Of a DNA stretch of 64,000 bases, positions 27,092-37,138 are shown piece after piece. The translations under genes and the position numbers were made by a program. Position 1 is the first letter of the stretch, and every line of letters begins with the position of its first letter. Source of the stretch: Haemophilus haemolyticus_L (lineage in GTDB: Bacteria; Pseudomonadota; Gammaproteobacteria; Enterobacterales; Pasteurellaceae); NCBI RefSeq assembly GCF_003490595.1, contig NZ_QQGY01000002.1:1-64000 (forward strand), written 5' to 3'. Below the pieces are notes generated by a model. That model worked only from the letters and a program-made list of their open reading frames with translations, was not told the DNA's origin and ran no database searches.

Positions 27092-28321
27092 TTAGATTTC
27101 TAATAATAATCTTGTTGGGTCTTCCAATAATTCTTTAATCGTTACCAAGAAACCAACAGATTCACGGCCATCAATTAAGCGATGATCGTAAGATAAAGCA
27201 AGATACATCATCGGACGAATCACAACTTGACCATTAAGCGCAATCGGACGTTCTTTAATTGCATGCATTCCTAAAATCGCACTTTGTGGTGGATTGATAA
27301 TTGGGGTGGACATAAGAGAACCAAACACGCCGCCATTTGTAATGGTAAAATTTCCGCCAGTAAGATCTTCTACTGTCAATTTGCCATCACGACCTTTTTC
27401 AGCTAATACTTTAATTTGTTTTTCGATCTCTGCCATACTGAGCTTATCGCAATCGCGAAGCACTGGGGTGACTAATCCACGAGGAGTAGAAACCGCAATA
27501 CTAATATCAAAATAGTTATGGTAAACAACATCATCCCCATCAATAGAAGCATTAACTTCAGGATAACGTTTTAATGCTTCCACAACCGCTTTAATATAAA
27601 AAGACATAAATCCTAAACGCACACCATGTTGTTTTTCAAATTTTTCACCGTAGGTTTTACGCAAAGTTATTATCGGCTGCATATCTACTTCATTGAAAGT
27701 AGTAAGCATTGCTGTACTATTTTTGGCTTCAAGTAAACGTTCAGCAATACGTTTACGCAAACGGGTCATTGGCACACGTTTTTCAGAACGTGCGCTATAA
27801 GCTACCGTACTAATTGTATTTTGCTCAGTGGCAGCTTCTTGTTTCGCTTGCAGTGCTTGTCGTTTTGCGATTTCACGCTCAATGTCTTCACGTGTTAAAC
27901 GGCCACCCACACCCGAACCTTGAATTTGCTCTGCTTGTAAATCATGTTCTGCTAATAAACGACGAATCGCAGGGCCTTGATCCGCATTGTGATTATGACT
28001 ATTTTCAATCGCTGCATTTTGACGATCAGAAGGTGTGGGTTCATTCGTTGCTTTTAATGTCGCGGAACTAATATCCCCTTCTTGAGCCGTAGAAATTTTG
28101 CCTAGCAGTTGTTTACTCACCACAGTTTCGCCCTCAGCTTGAACAACTTCTGCCAGTACGCCATCAGAAAGTGCGGGCACTTCTAGCACGACTTTATCCG
28201 TTTCAATTTCTACAATAACTTCATCACGTTTAACAGTATCACCTACTTTTTTATGCCAAGTAGCCACGGTTGCATCCGCAACTGATTCAGGTAGGTCTGG
28301 AACAAGAATTTCAATGGTCAT
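27092..28321 (-). CDS. sucB: Dihydrolipoyllysine succinyltransferase, E2 of 2-oxoglutarate dehydrogenase
   Basis: E2 core of the 2-oxoglutarate dehydrogenase complex; transfers succinyl from lipoate to CoA. 409 residues. N-terminal lipoyl domain with the lipoylated lysine in EIETDKVVLEVPA (about Lys43), peripheral-subunit-binding domain near GPAIRRLLAEHDLQAEQIQGSGVGGRLTREDI's core (about 115-145), then the catalytic domain with C-terminal SYDHRLIDGRESVGFL (catalytic His about 380). It lies 120 bp downstream of sucA, presumably in the same operon. Confidence 0.98.
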   Translation of the reverse strand: MTIEILVPDLPESVADATVATWHKKVGDTVKRDEVIVEIETDKVVLEVPALSDGVLAEVVQAEGETVVSKQLLGKISTAQEGDISSATLKATNEPTPSDRQNAAIENSHNHNADQGPAIRRLLAEHDLQAEQIQGSGVGGRLTREDIEREIAKRQALQAKQEAATEQNTISTVAYSARSEKRVPMTRLRKRIAERLLEAKNSTAMLTTFNEVDMQPIITLRKTYGEKFEKQHGVRLGFMSFYIKAVVEALKRYPEVNASIDGDDVVYHNYFDISIAVSTPRGLVTPVLRDCDKLSMAEIEKQIKVLAEKGRDGKLTVEDLTGGNFTITNGGVFGSLMSTPIINPPQSAILGMHAIKERPIALNGQVVIRPMMYLALSYDHRLIDGRESVGFLVTIKELLEDPTRLLLEI

Positions 28322-28441
28322 TTTATTTTCCTTATCTCTTAAAGTGCAACTTATTGCACTGAATTACTCTTTTACTTTTTATCCAGGATGCAACAAGTAC
28401 ACCTGTAAATTTATAAAAATATCTTAATTTTTAACCGCACT

Positions 28442-31249
28442 TTATAGGGTTAACGCATCTTCCACTAACTGTTTTTGCTGTTTAGTGTGAAGCGACATAT
28501 AACCCACAGCAGGCGAAGCCGAAGCTGGACGCCCCGCATATTTGAGTTTAACGGATTCTGGAATTGCGGATTCAAAATTATGTTTACTGCAATACCAAGC
28601 CCCTTGGTTAAGTGGTTCTTCTTGGCACCATACATAATCCGTGACATGTGCATAAGGCGCAAGCGCGTTCTTCACATCCTCATGTGGGAATGGATAAAGC
28701 TGCTCAATACGAATAATCGCCACATCTTTCTGATTATTCGCACGACGTTGTTCAAGTAAATCGTAATAAACTTTACCTGAACACATTACCACACGTTTTA
28801 CATCTTTAGGAGCAAGCTCATCAATTTCTCCGATTACTGTTTGGAAAGCCCCATTAATCAACTCATCTAAACTGGATACTGCTAATGGGTGACGTAGCAA
28901 AGATTTTGGAGAAATAGCAATTAATGGACGACGCATCTTACGCAACGATTGACGACGAAGCATGTGATACACCTGTGCTGGCGTTGATGGCACGCAGACT
29001 TGCATATTTTGTTCAGCACAAAGTTGCAAATAACGTTCAAGGCGGGCAGAAGAATGTTCTGGGCCTTGTCCCTCATAGCCATGAGGCAATAACATAACTA
29101 AACCACACATTCTGCCCCATTTTTGTTCGCCGGAGCTAATAAATTGGTCGATAACAATTTGTGCACCATTAGCAAAATCGCCAAATTGCGCTTCCCAAAT
29201 GGTTAAAGTTTTTGGATCTGTTGTTGCATAGCCATATTCAAAAGCAAGTACTGATTCTTCTGAAAGTACTGAATCCCATACTTCAAAACGACCTTGGTTA
29301 GCATGTAGATGTGTCAATGGTACATACCCCGTACCATCATTTTGATTATGCACTACGGCATGACGATGGAAAAAGGTTCCGCGCCCTGCATCTTCACCTG
29401 ATAAACGGACATTAACACCTTCATCAAGTAAGGTTGCATAAGCCATGGTTTCAGCCATCCCCCAGTCGAGCAATTTTTCGCCTTGATACATTGCTTTACG
29501 ATCATTATAGATTTTTTCTACACGAGGATGCGCACGTAAACTTTCTGGATATTCACACACACGTTTAGCAAGCGTTAAAAAACGTTCCTGTAAAAACTTG
29601 CTTTCATACGGAGCAGTCCAATCATAGTTGAGATATTGCAACCAATCCATTTTTGCCGTATCCATTTCTCGCCATTCTGATACGACTCGATCACCATTAT
29701 CTAGCGCATCGCGATAATCATTCGCCATCTCGGTGACTTGTTCTTCAGTCATCACGCCTTCTGCAACTAAGCGATCTGCATAAACTTTACGAGGTGTAGG
29801 ATGTTTTTTGATGATGCTATACATCATTGGCTGAGTAGCTAATGGCTCATCAGCTTCGTTATGACCATGACGACGATAAGAAATCAAATCAATAAAAATA
29901 TCTCGTTTGAATAAATTACGATATTCCACCGCCATACGCGCAGCAAAAGCAACCGCTTCAGGATCATCACCATTAACGTGAATAATCGGCGCTTGAATCA
30001 TTTTCGCAATATCGGTGCAATACTCTGTGGAACGCGTGTCATTCGGGTTAGATGTCGTAAAACCAATTTGGTTATTAATCACGATACGAATAGTACCGCC
30101 CACACTGTAACCACGGGCATTTGACATATTCAATGTTTCTTGAACAACACCCTGCCCAGCTACAGCGGAATCACCATGTACTGTAATCGCTAAAACTTGA
30201 CTACGCGTTGTATCATTAATACGAGTCTGTCTTGAACGCACAGAGCCCACCACTACTGGGCTTACAATTTCCAAATGAGATGGATTGAATGCCAAAGTTA
30301 AGTGGACTCGCTTATCATCCACTGCGAAATCAGAGGAAAAACCTTGATGATATTTCACATCCCCTGTACGTTCACTCGAATGTTTACCCGCAAATTCATC
30401 AAATAAATCCTCAGGCTTTTTACCTAATACATTCACGAGCATATTCAAACGCCCACGGTGTGCCATTCCCATTACCACATCATTTACCCCTTGGCGACTA
30501 GCATGACGGATAATTTCTTTCATTAATGGAATAAATGCATCACTTCCTTCTAAAGAAAAGCGTTTCGCCCCCGGGAATTTTGCACCCAGATAACGTTCTA
30601 AACCGTCTGCAGCGGTAAGTTCACGAAGAAAATTAACACGTTCCTCAGATGTAAAAAGCGGTTTATCTAACACACTTTCCATTTTGCTCTGAAGCCAAGT
30701 TTTCTGTGCCATATCTTGCACATGCATAAACTCCAAACCAATTGAGCCACAATAAGTCTCTTTCAACATTTGAGCTAACTCACCAAGCTTAATGGTATCG
30801 CGTTTGTAAACATAATGATTAATATTAAAGGTTTCATTGAGATCTTGTTCAGTAAAACCGTGATGACGATAATCTAATTCAGGGACGGAAGATACTTTCC
30901 AACGATAATAATTGAGGGGATCGAGATTAGCCTCTAAATGGCCACGAAAACGATAGGCATTGATAAATTGTAGAACTTTCACCAATTTTGCACCAGCAGC
31001 AGGATCTATCACTGTCACCGCTTCATTATGATTTTCTCGCGCCAAACGACGAAAATAATCTCGCACTGGTGTATGAGGCTGTTCAAGTGCGGTCATTTTT
31101 GGTAAAGAATCAAAAGTGGCTCGCCAGCTTTCCTCCACCGACTGCGGATCACTCAAATAGCTTTCATAAAGTTCTTCTATATAAGATTGATTTGCACCGC
31201 CTAATGCTGTGCTAGCTAACCAATCATCAAATGCCTTGTTTTGCTGCAT
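28442..31249 (-). CDS. sucA: 2-oxoglutarate dehydrogenase E1
   Basis: Thiamine-diphosphate-dependent decarboxylase that starts the 2-oxoglutarate dehydrogenase reaction. 935 residues, full length for the family. The N-terminal ALGGANQSYIEELYESYLSDP segment binds the other subunits; the ThDP region includes GDAAVAGQG-like GDSAVAGQGVVQE (about 359-371), and the C-terminal domain has the transketolase-like fold. H. influenzae keeps this half of the cycle while lacking citrate synthase to isocitrate dehydrogenase (known for the species), so the complex serves succinyl-CoA supply. Confidence 0.98.
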   Translation of the reverse strand: MQQNKAFDDWLASTALGGANQSYIEELYESYLSDPQSVEESWRATFDSLPKMTALEQPHTPVRDYFRRLARENHNEAVTVIDPAAGAKLVKVLQFINAYRFRGHLEANLDPLNYYRWKVSSVPELDYRHHGFTEQDLNETFNINHYVYKRDTIKLGELAQMLKETYCGSIGLEFMHVQDMAQKTWLQSKMESVLDKPLFTSEERVNFLRELTAADGLERYLGAKFPGAKRFSLEGSDAFIPLMKEIIRHASRQGVNDVVMGMAHRGRLNMLVNVLGKKPEDLFDEFAGKHSSERTGDVKYHQGFSSDFAVDDKRVHLTLAFNPSHLEIVSPVVVGSVRSRQTRINDTTRSQVLAITVHGDSAVAGQGVVQETLNMSNARGYSVGGTIRIVINNQIGFTTSNPNDTRSTEYCTDIAKMIQAPIIHVNGDDPEAVAFAARMAVEYRNLFKRDIFIDLISYRRHGHNEADEPLATQPMMYSIIKKHPTPRKVYADRLVAEGVMTEEQVTEMANDYRDALDNGDRVVSEWREMDTAKMDWLQYLNYDWTAPYESKFLQERFLTLAKRVCEYPESLRAHPRVEKIYNDRKAMYQGEKLLDWGMAETMAYATLLDEGVNVRLSGEDAGRGTFFHRHAVVHNQNDGTGYVPLTHLHANQGRFEVWDSVLSEESVLAFEYGYATTDPKTLTIWEAQFGDFANGAQIVIDQFISSGEQKWGRMCGLVMLLPHGYEGQGPEHSSARLERYLQLCAEQNMQVCVPSTPAQVYHMLRRQSLRKMRRPLIAISPKSLLRHPLAVSSLDELINGAFQTVIGEIDELAPKDVKRVVMCSGKVYYDLLEQRRANNQKDVAIIRIEQLYPFPHEDVKNALAPYAHVTDYVWCQEEPLNQGAWYCSKHNFESAIPESVKLKYAGRPASASPAVGYMSLHTKQQKQLVEDALTL

Positions 31250-31395
31250 AATTACCTCTTTATTATGATTATTTGGAACGATATTTTTCGCTCCATTTTT
31301 TATCCATTATACATAGGATTGAAAAGGAAATAAGCCTCTTATCAGAAATTGTTACAGATTTGTGATCTGACTCAAACTCTTTCCTTTTTCAGATA

Positions 31396-31426
31396 AAAAG
31401 AGCCAATAAAAAATCAGCTCTTTTAG
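31396..31426 (-). terminator. Hairpin upstream of sucA, probably ending the ycbL unit
   Basis: AAAAGAGC pairs with GCTCTTTT across a 13-nt loop. It lies about 35 bp past the stop of the metallo-hydrolase gene and about 150 bp before the sucA ATG, where it can end that transcript. Confidence 0.5.
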
Positions 31427-31459
31427 AAAATAAGAATAAAATTCACCGCACTTTTAACT

Positions 31460-32092
31460 TTAACGATTTAAAAATGGGTTTGTCTGTTTTTCTCGGCCAA
31501 TGGTTGTATAAGGCCCATGCCCAGCAATAATAATCAGATCATCATTCAAGGGTAATAGTTTTGTTCGAATTGAAGAAATCAATGTTTCATAGTCGCCTCG
31601 AGGGAAATCGGTACGACCAATTCCGCCTTGAAATAATACATCGCCTGTAAATGCCACTTTTTTATCATGTTCAATAAAACCGATATGCCCAGGTGTATGC
31701 CCTGGTAAATGTAAAATCTCGAAATTAAAGCCATCTAATTTTAAGATTTCACCTTCTTGATTAAACCAACGATCAGGTAAAAAGGCTTCAATATTTGGCA
31801 AACCAAAACGTTGTGCTTGTTCTGGCAAACTCTCAAATAAAAATTTATCTTCTTCATGAGAACCCCAAATTTCAACACCAAAGTGTTGTTTTAACTGCAT
31901 CGCTGCGCCAACATGATCTAAATGACCATGGGTAAGCAAAATCACTTTAAGATTTAAATCCAGTTCTTCAATACGTTGAATTAGACGTTCGACTTCGCCA
32001 CCTGGGTCAATAATTGCTGCATTTTTGTCATCATCCCAAATCAAAGAACAGTTTTGTTGAAATGCGGTGACTGGGATAATTTCGATATTCAT
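31460..32092 (-). CDS. ycbL: Metallo-beta-lactamase fold hydrolase (YcbL/glyoxalase II type)
   Basis: 210 residues with the binuclear metal motif THGHLDHVG (about 54-62, HxHxDH), further His ligands in LHLPGHTPGH (about 128-137) and Asp in FTGDVLFQGGIGRTDF, and a final His in IIAGHGPYTT. YcbL-type proteins are small type-II glyoxalases that hydrolyse S-lactoylglutathione. The neighbours ycbK (mepK) and ycbB (ldtD) reproduce the E. coli ycbB-ycbK-ycbL order, with a TatD gene inserted. The substrate is inferred from the family only. Confidence 0.88.
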   Translation of the reverse strand: MNIEIIPVTAFQQNCSLIWDDDKNAAIIDPGGEVERLIQRIEELDLNLKVILLTHGHLDHVGAAMQLKQHFGVEIWGSHEEDKFLFESLPEQAQRFGLPNIEAFLPDRWFNQEGEILKLDGFNFEILHLPGHTPGHIGFIEHDKKVAFTGDVLFQGGIGRTDFPRGDYETLISSIRTKLLPLNDDLIIIAGHGPYTTIGREKQTNPFLNR

Positions 32093-32101
32093 GTTTGCTC
32101 C

Positions 32102-32857
32102 TTATAATCGATAAAATTGTTGAGTATTCAAAAGAATTTGCTCTTGAACATAATGTAATGGCAAAGATTTTAATTCAGCTACTTTCTTCGCTACTGCGAA
32201 TAATTGCTCAGAAATTACCGCACTTTCAAATCCTTCGTGTGGCCATGGACTATCCGTTTCAATCATCAAACGGTTCAACGACAAATGTTGAGCAACATAT
32301 TGCGTTTTAGGATTCCATAAAATATCAGGCGTTAGACTAGCAAAATATGGTGTAGATAAAAATTTCTGAAAAGATTTTTCATCTGTCTTAAACCAATGAA
32401 AATGGGCTAGTTGGATATTATGTTTCTGCAATAATTCAAGCGCAATATCCACATCATTATGCACAATATGTAAATTTAACGGCAAATCCCATTTTTTCGC
32501 TATCAGAATAAATCGTTCCAGTAATTCAATGTAAGGTGCGTAATCCAAATTTGCATTTTCACGTTTAGAATAATGTGGCAACCCCACCTCGCCAATCGCA
32601 GAAATCGATGAATGATATTCATCAATCCATTGAAATAATTCATCTTGCTCTTCGAAATTAAATAATGGCTGTTCCGGATGAAAACCAGCTGCAATATAAA
32701 GTTTCTCGGGATAACCCTGTTTTAAATTCAATAGTTTTTTAGCACTTTTTAGATTCGTACTTACCGCAAGCATACCAGTAAGCTTTGGATCACCAAGTGT
32801 TTTCTGAATATTCTCATCAGAGAGTTGATCCAAATGAAGATGGCAGTCAAATAGCAT
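32102..32857 (-). CDS. TatD-family metal-dependent hydrolase
   Basis: 251 residues from the ATG at 32857 (protein begins MLFDCHLHLDQL), which has GGGAAA upstream; the longer frame from 32950 adds an uncharacteristic stretch running into the next gene. TIM-barrel metal ligands are present: HLHLD (N-terminal HxH), Glu in IGEVGLPHY, His in LNLHIVHND and AHFHWF, and Asp in IETDSPWPHEG. TatD relatives are 3'-exonucleases or amidohydrolases; YjjV-like is likely, but substrate is unknown. It starts 10 bp from the ycbL ATG end region, so it is probably in one operon. Confidence 0.87.
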   Translation of the reverse strand: MLFDCHLHLDQLSDENIQKTLGDPKLTGMLAVSTNLKSAKKLLNLKQGYPEKLYIAAGFHPEQPLFNFEEQDELFQWIDEYHSSISAIGEVGLPHYSKRENANLDYAPYIELLERFILIAKKWDLPLNLHIVHNDVDIALELLQKHNIQLAHFHWFKTDEKSFQKFLSTPYFASLTPDILWNPKTQYVAQHLSLNRLMIETDSPWPHEGFESAVISEQLFAVAKKVAELKSLPLHYVQEQILLNTQQFYRL

Positions 32858-32909
32858 AGTATTTCCCAATGAAAAACCGCACAAAAGTGCGGTCAATTTT
32901 AAATCTATT

Positions 32910-33473
32910 TTATACCCCTTTCCAGGTTCTAACAGGGCCTGTATCCACATGAATAAAATTACTTGTCGGATAATACCCTACCCCACCATTTCGAAGATTT
33001 TCTGCGGAAGATTTCACTTTAATCAAAGGTACACCAGCAATACGAAAATCAATGGCCTTTCCTTTAATATGATAACTATTACTTGCTACTCCGCTACTTT
33101 GACGATGACGCATTGCATTAGTTGCAGCAGAACGGTACCCACAAATAACTTCAATTTCCGCATTGCGTAGCCCCAAATTGCTTTGAATGTTATAAAACTT
33201 GTGGAATAAATTTGGATCCATTTTACAAACTTGGTTTGTTCGTTTATCGCGCATAAAATGGTCTAATTTTTTTAATGTGGTACTTGCGAAACCTTTTTGA
33301 GCAGAAAACTCACCGCTTAATCGCTCTCCCGTATTAATGTTACGGAACGTCAAAATACGAGGCTTAGGTGTTGAAACCATTGCTAATACAGAATTCGGTA
33401 AAACTGATGCACCTAAAACAATACCGCCGAGCGACAACCATTTACGTTTCTGTTTATCAACTTTGTGCATCAT
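32910..33473 (-). CDS. mepK: M15A-type murein endopeptidase (YcbK/MepK, DUF882)
   Basis: 187 residues; the second ATG (33470) may be the true start because the first is only one base from the GGAGAG site. MepK cleaves the mDAP-mDAP (3-3) cross-links made by L,D-transpeptidases. The zinc/catalytic pattern is visible: CGYRSAATN, SYHIKGKAIDFRI (His and Asp, about 131-143) and YYPTSNFIHVDTGP (His about 177). The N-terminus KQKRKWLSLGGIVLGASVLP looks like a Tat-type signal, but with Lys-Arg in place of Arg-Arg. It stands next to the L,D-transpeptidase gene whose product's cross-links it would cut. Confidence 0.9.
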   Translation of the reverse strand: MMHKVDKQKRKWLSLGGIVLGASVLPNSVLAMVSTPKPRILTFRNINTGERLSGEFSAQKGFASTTLKKLDHFMRDKRTNQVCKMDPNLFHKFYNIQSNLGLRNAEIEVICGYRSAATNAMRHRQSSGVASNSYHIKGKAIDFRIAGVPLIKVKSSAENLRNGGVGYYPTSNFIHVDTGPVRTWKGV

Positions 33474-33500
33474 CTCTCCTTTCTATTTTTTAATGGATTA

Positions 33501-34967
33501 TTAGAGATATTTTTTAACGACATTCCAGTTAATTCCACTGAAATTCATCAATCCATCATATTTATAAATATCTGGCAATGCCTGAATATTTCCATTCTCA
33601 ACCCAAGATGTCACATAGTATATAAACACTGGGTTTTCCGAACGAATTGGGGCAGAAACCGTTTTTTTACTCTCTAAAACATTCTTTTTACGTTCATCAG
33701 ACCACCCTGCTTCCTTCAATAAAATACTAGCAAGTTGATCGGATTTTTCCACACGCACACAACCAGAGCTTAATGCGCGATCTTTACGGCTAAACAGCCC
33801 ATGATTTGGCGTGTCATGTAAATAAATGGCATCTGAGCTTGGCATATTAAATTTATAATTACCCAGGGCACTATCGCCCGCAGCTTGTCGAACTCGATAA
33901 GGGAATTTATTACCAATAGATGCCCAATCAATAGAAGCTGGATCAACAACATTTCCCTGACTATCTAAAATTGAATAATTATGTTCTGCAATATAATTTG
34001 GATCCGCTTTCATTTTTGGCAATAAATCTTCATTAATTAAGCGAGTAGGGGCATTCCAAGGTGGATTAACAACAACATTACTCAATTTGCTATACATCAC
34101 TGGCGTACGCCGTTGATCCTTACCAACAATAACACGAGACTCCAAAATTAAATTACCATCACGATAATACTGCAATTTATAACTTGGAATATTTACAAAG
34201 ATGCCGTTATGAAAATCAGGAATTACTCGCAAACGCTGAGCATTAATTGCAAGTTTCTGCCCAACCTCTGATAAGCCTGATGCAGATACCATTGATGATA
34301 ATGCTTTAACAGTTTGATGATATAAGTGATTATCACCCGATAAACTTTGTACAAAACCTAAAAGTTGACTATTGTCTACCGCACTTAACCAACGTTGAAT
34401 ATGCTCATCTGCAGGTTGTTGGACTTGATAAGCGCTAGATGAATACAACCAACGTTGAGCTTGTACACCTACATTTTGAGTATAATACAAGTAATCTAGC
34501 AATATATCGCTCAATAAAACATCATAAGCTAACCCGCCTTGCTGCTCAATCAATTCAAAGGATTCTAAGGATTTTGCTGAACGTTTAGAAATACCACTAG
34601 CCACCATTGCTGCGTAATCCTGTAATAATTGGCGAGCCGCAGCGTTATCTTTCCATAATGGTGCATATTTACGCTCTGCATATAAACGAGCCAACAAAGG
34701 CTTAAACTGTAAAGCATGCTCACCTATTTCATGGGTGAGAGACATTTCTAAAATCGCTTGCTTTTCCTGTGCTAAGCGGGCTTGATCTAATTTTATTTCC
34801 TCTTCAAGCTTTTGTTTTTCTTCTGGAGATAAATGCGAAACATCAACGCCATGAAGTTGTGCCGATTGTCCATTCTTTACAAAATCTGCTAAAGCGCATC
34901 CTGATGTCATCATTGACAATGACAACACAAATACTGAGAGCTTTGCAGTGCTTTTAAACATAGCCAT
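33501..34967 (-). CDS. ldtD: L,D-transpeptidase (YcbB/LdtD type)
   Basis: Periplasmic enzyme forming mDAP-mDAP cross-links. 488 residues (486 from the second ATG at 34961). The N-terminus has a signal sequence with a lipobox-like LSMMTSGC, so it may be a lipoprotein. Residues about 30-70 include a charged, coiled-coil-like stretch (SPEEKQKLEEEIKLDQARL). The YkuD catalytic motif is HDTPNHGLFSRKDRALSSGC followed by VR (catalytic Cys about 410). The three genes ldtD, mepK and ycbL keep the E. coli order. Beta-lactam relevance is known for the E. coli homologue only. Confidence 0.92.
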   Translation of the reverse strand: MAMFKSTAKLSVFVLSLSMMTSGCALADFVKNGQSAQLHGVDVSHLSPEEKQKLEEEIKLDQARLAQEKQAILEMSLTHEIGEHALQFKPLLARLYAERKYAPLWKDNAAARQLLQDYAAMVASGISKRSAKSLESFELIEQQGGLAYDVLLSDILLDYLYYTQNVGVQAQRWLYSSSAYQVQQPADEHIQRWLSAVDNSQLLGFVQSLSGDNHLYHQTVKALSSMVSASGLSEVGQKLAINAQRLRVIPDFHNGIFVNIPSYKLQYYRDGNLILESRVIVGKDQRRTPVMYSKLSNVVVNPPWNAPTRLINEDLLPKMKADPNYIAEHNYSILDSQGNVVDPASIDWASIGNKFPYRVRQAAGDSALGNYKFNMPSSDAIYLHDTPNHGLFSRKDRALSSGCVRVEKSDQLASILLKEAGWSDERKKNVLESKKTVSAPIRSENPVFIYYVTSWVENGNIQALPDIYKYDGLMNFSGINWNVVKKYL

Positions 34968-35036
34968 TCCTTAAACATTTCCTAAAAACAACCGCACTTT
35001 ATCTAAGTTCTAAAACAAAGTGCGATTAAAATAATT

Positions 35037-37112
35037 TTATTTTTTCTCTTCTACTTTTTCTGTTGGTTTCTGAGCTTCTTTACCAACATCTTGCGCACTT
35101 GAATTCAACATGACAAAATCCGCAGCCATTTTTTCTGCTTCTTTTAAGAAGAAATCTGGCGCTTCATAATCTTTCGGTAAATCATCAATATCATTTAATG
35201 CTTTTTTACCTTCACGTTTAAAACGTTCATTAATATCTTTTAAGCGTCTTGCATCATCCTTATCATTTTCAGCTTTACGCGTTTGATAATTCAACGATAA
35301 GAATTTGCGATCACGGCGCTCATTACGGATTTTTAAATCTTCATTCAATGCAACAAATTCAGGATCTTTAGCAATACGCTCAAGATGTTTTTTATTTAAT
35401 ACATCAACGTCTTTGCGCGCATTACCAACTTCTTTATAAGTTGCGGATGGAATTTTATCCCACGGCAATGCATTATCTTCTTTATCTTCACCGTACTCTT
35501 TCGCATCGATAATTTCAGGGAAATTAATATCTGCCGCCACACCTTTTAACTGAGTTGACCCACCATTAATTCGATAGAATTTTTGGATGGTATATTGCAA
35601 TAAACCTAACGGCGTCTGATCCAAATCATACACAAAATTTAAAGGACGACTTTGCTGAACGGTACCTTTACCATAAGTATTTTGCCCAATAACAATACCG
35701 CGATTGTAATCCTGCATTGCCGCTGCAAAAATTTCTGATGCAGAAGCGCTGTAACGGTTAATCATGGCCAACAAAGGGCCTTTATATTGTTGTTCGGCAT
35801 CATCGTCTTCATGTACACGAATTCGTTGGTAAGCATCACGTACTTGCACAACAGGACCATTAGTAATAAACAAACCACTTAAAGCAACCGCTTCTGTTAA
35901 TGCGCCACCACCATTCTCACGCAAATCAATAATTAACGCATCGGCTTTTTGTTTCTCTGCTTTAACCAATAATTTTTTAACATCGTCAGTTAAACCAATA
36001 TAGAAACTTGGCACTTTGATTACCGCAATATTTTTACCATCTGCTTTATCCATGGTTAATTTTGCAGCTTGATCTTCAATACGCACTTTATCGCGCACTA
36101 AAGTAATAATACGGGATTTTCCACCTTTAGACGGCTCAATTTCTAACCGCACTTTTGTGCCTTTTTTACCTTTGATTTTCTCAACGATATCTTCTAAACG
36201 CCAGCCAACGATATCTTCAATCTCGCCAGTAGCTTGTCCCACACCGATAATTTTATCTCCGGGATGTAATCTTTTACTTTTCTCCGCTGGTGCGCCAGGA
36301 ACAAGTGATTTAATGCTTGTTTCATCATCTTCTGATTGTAACGTTGCTCCAATCCCCTCAAGCGAAAGATTCATGCTTTCATTAAAACTTTTCGCGGTTC
36401 TTGGTGCAAGATAGCTTGTATGAGGATCAATTTCGCGAGCAAATGCATTCAAATAAGTTTGAAGAATATCATCTGCCTTCGTTTGAGTTAAACGGCGAAT
36501 TGCCAAATTATAACGTTTGGTGAGTTTTGTTTTAATTTCTGACCATTTTTTATCTTTTAATTTAAGATTGATAATGTCATTTTTTACTCGTTCTTCCCAA
36601 AGTTTATTGGCTTCCTCTTCGTTTTTCGGAAATGTCGCTTTTTCACGATCAATTTCAATTTGATCCTGGCCATTCAAATTAGGCTCTTTATCTAATAAAG
36701 ACAACGCATAAGCATAACGTTCATAACGACGCTTCATCATTACACCATAAATATCAAAAGCAGCAGAAAGATCACCTTGATTTAACTGGTCATCCAACTT
36801 AGCGCCATATTTTTGACGAAGTTCATCTACATCAGATTGCAAAAAGGTGTTATGGCTAAAATCAATATTTTTAATATAACGATCAAAAATCTTTTCAGAA
36901 AAAGCATCATCCAATGAGATCTTTCGATAATGCGATTGGGTTAATCGAGTCGTTGCACGCTTAGTTGCCAACTGATTCTCTTCGCTTGCTGTTGGAATAG
37001 TAATATCGCTCAGTTTTAATTTAGGCTGCACAGCAAAAGCAGGCACAGAGCCGATTAACAATGCCGATAACAATGCGCGAGTAATCACATTTTTTGAAAT
37101 ATTAGATCTCAT
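35037..37112 (-). CDS. prc: Tail-specific periplasmic protease
   Basis: Prc/Tsp, a periplasmic serine protease that processes or degrades proteins with nonpolar C-termini, including PBP3 in E. coli. 691 residues. Signal peptide to about residue 27 (SVPAFAVQ). The PDZ domain spans about 235-325 with SLEGIGATLQ and LVPGAPAEKSKRLHPGDKI. The catalytic Ser lies in NRYSASASEIFAAAMQDY and the Lys in GKGTVQQSRPL (about 30 residues later). It follows proQ by 26 bp on the same strand, the conserved proQ-prc arrangement. Confidence 0.97.
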   Translation of the reverse strand: MRSNISKNVITRALLSALLIGSVPAFAVQPKLKLSDITIPTASEENQLATKRATTRLTQSHYRKISLDDAFSEKIFDRYIKNIDFSHNTFLQSDVDELRQKYGAKLDDQLNQGDLSAAFDIYGVMMKRRYERYAYALSLLDKEPNLNGQDQIEIDREKATFPKNEEEANKLWEERVKNDIINLKLKDKKWSEIKTKLTKRYNLAIRRLTQTKADDILQTYLNAFAREIDPHTSYLAPRTAKSFNESMNLSLEGIGATLQSEDDETSIKSLVPGAPAEKSKRLHPGDKIIGVGQATGEIEDIVGWRLEDIVEKIKGKKGTKVRLEIEPSKGGKSRIITLVRDKVRIEDQAAKLTMDKADGKNIAVIKVPSFYIGLTDDVKKLLVKAEKQKADALIIDLRENGGGALTEAVALSGLFITNGPVVQVRDAYQRIRVHEDDDAEQQYKGPLLAMINRYSASASEIFAAAMQDYNRGIVIGQNTYGKGTVQQSRPLNFVYDLDQTPLGLLQYTIQKFYRINGGSTQLKGVAADINFPEIIDAKEYGEDKEDNALPWDKIPSATYKEVGNARKDVDVLNKKHLERIAKDPEFVALNEDLKIRNERRDRKFLSLNYQTRKAENDKDDARRLKDINERFKREGKKALNDIDDLPKDYEAPDFFLKEAEKMAADFVMLNSSAQDVGKEAQKPTEKVEEKK

Positions 37113-37138
37113 AACCTTTCCCGAGTAGAATTAAATCA

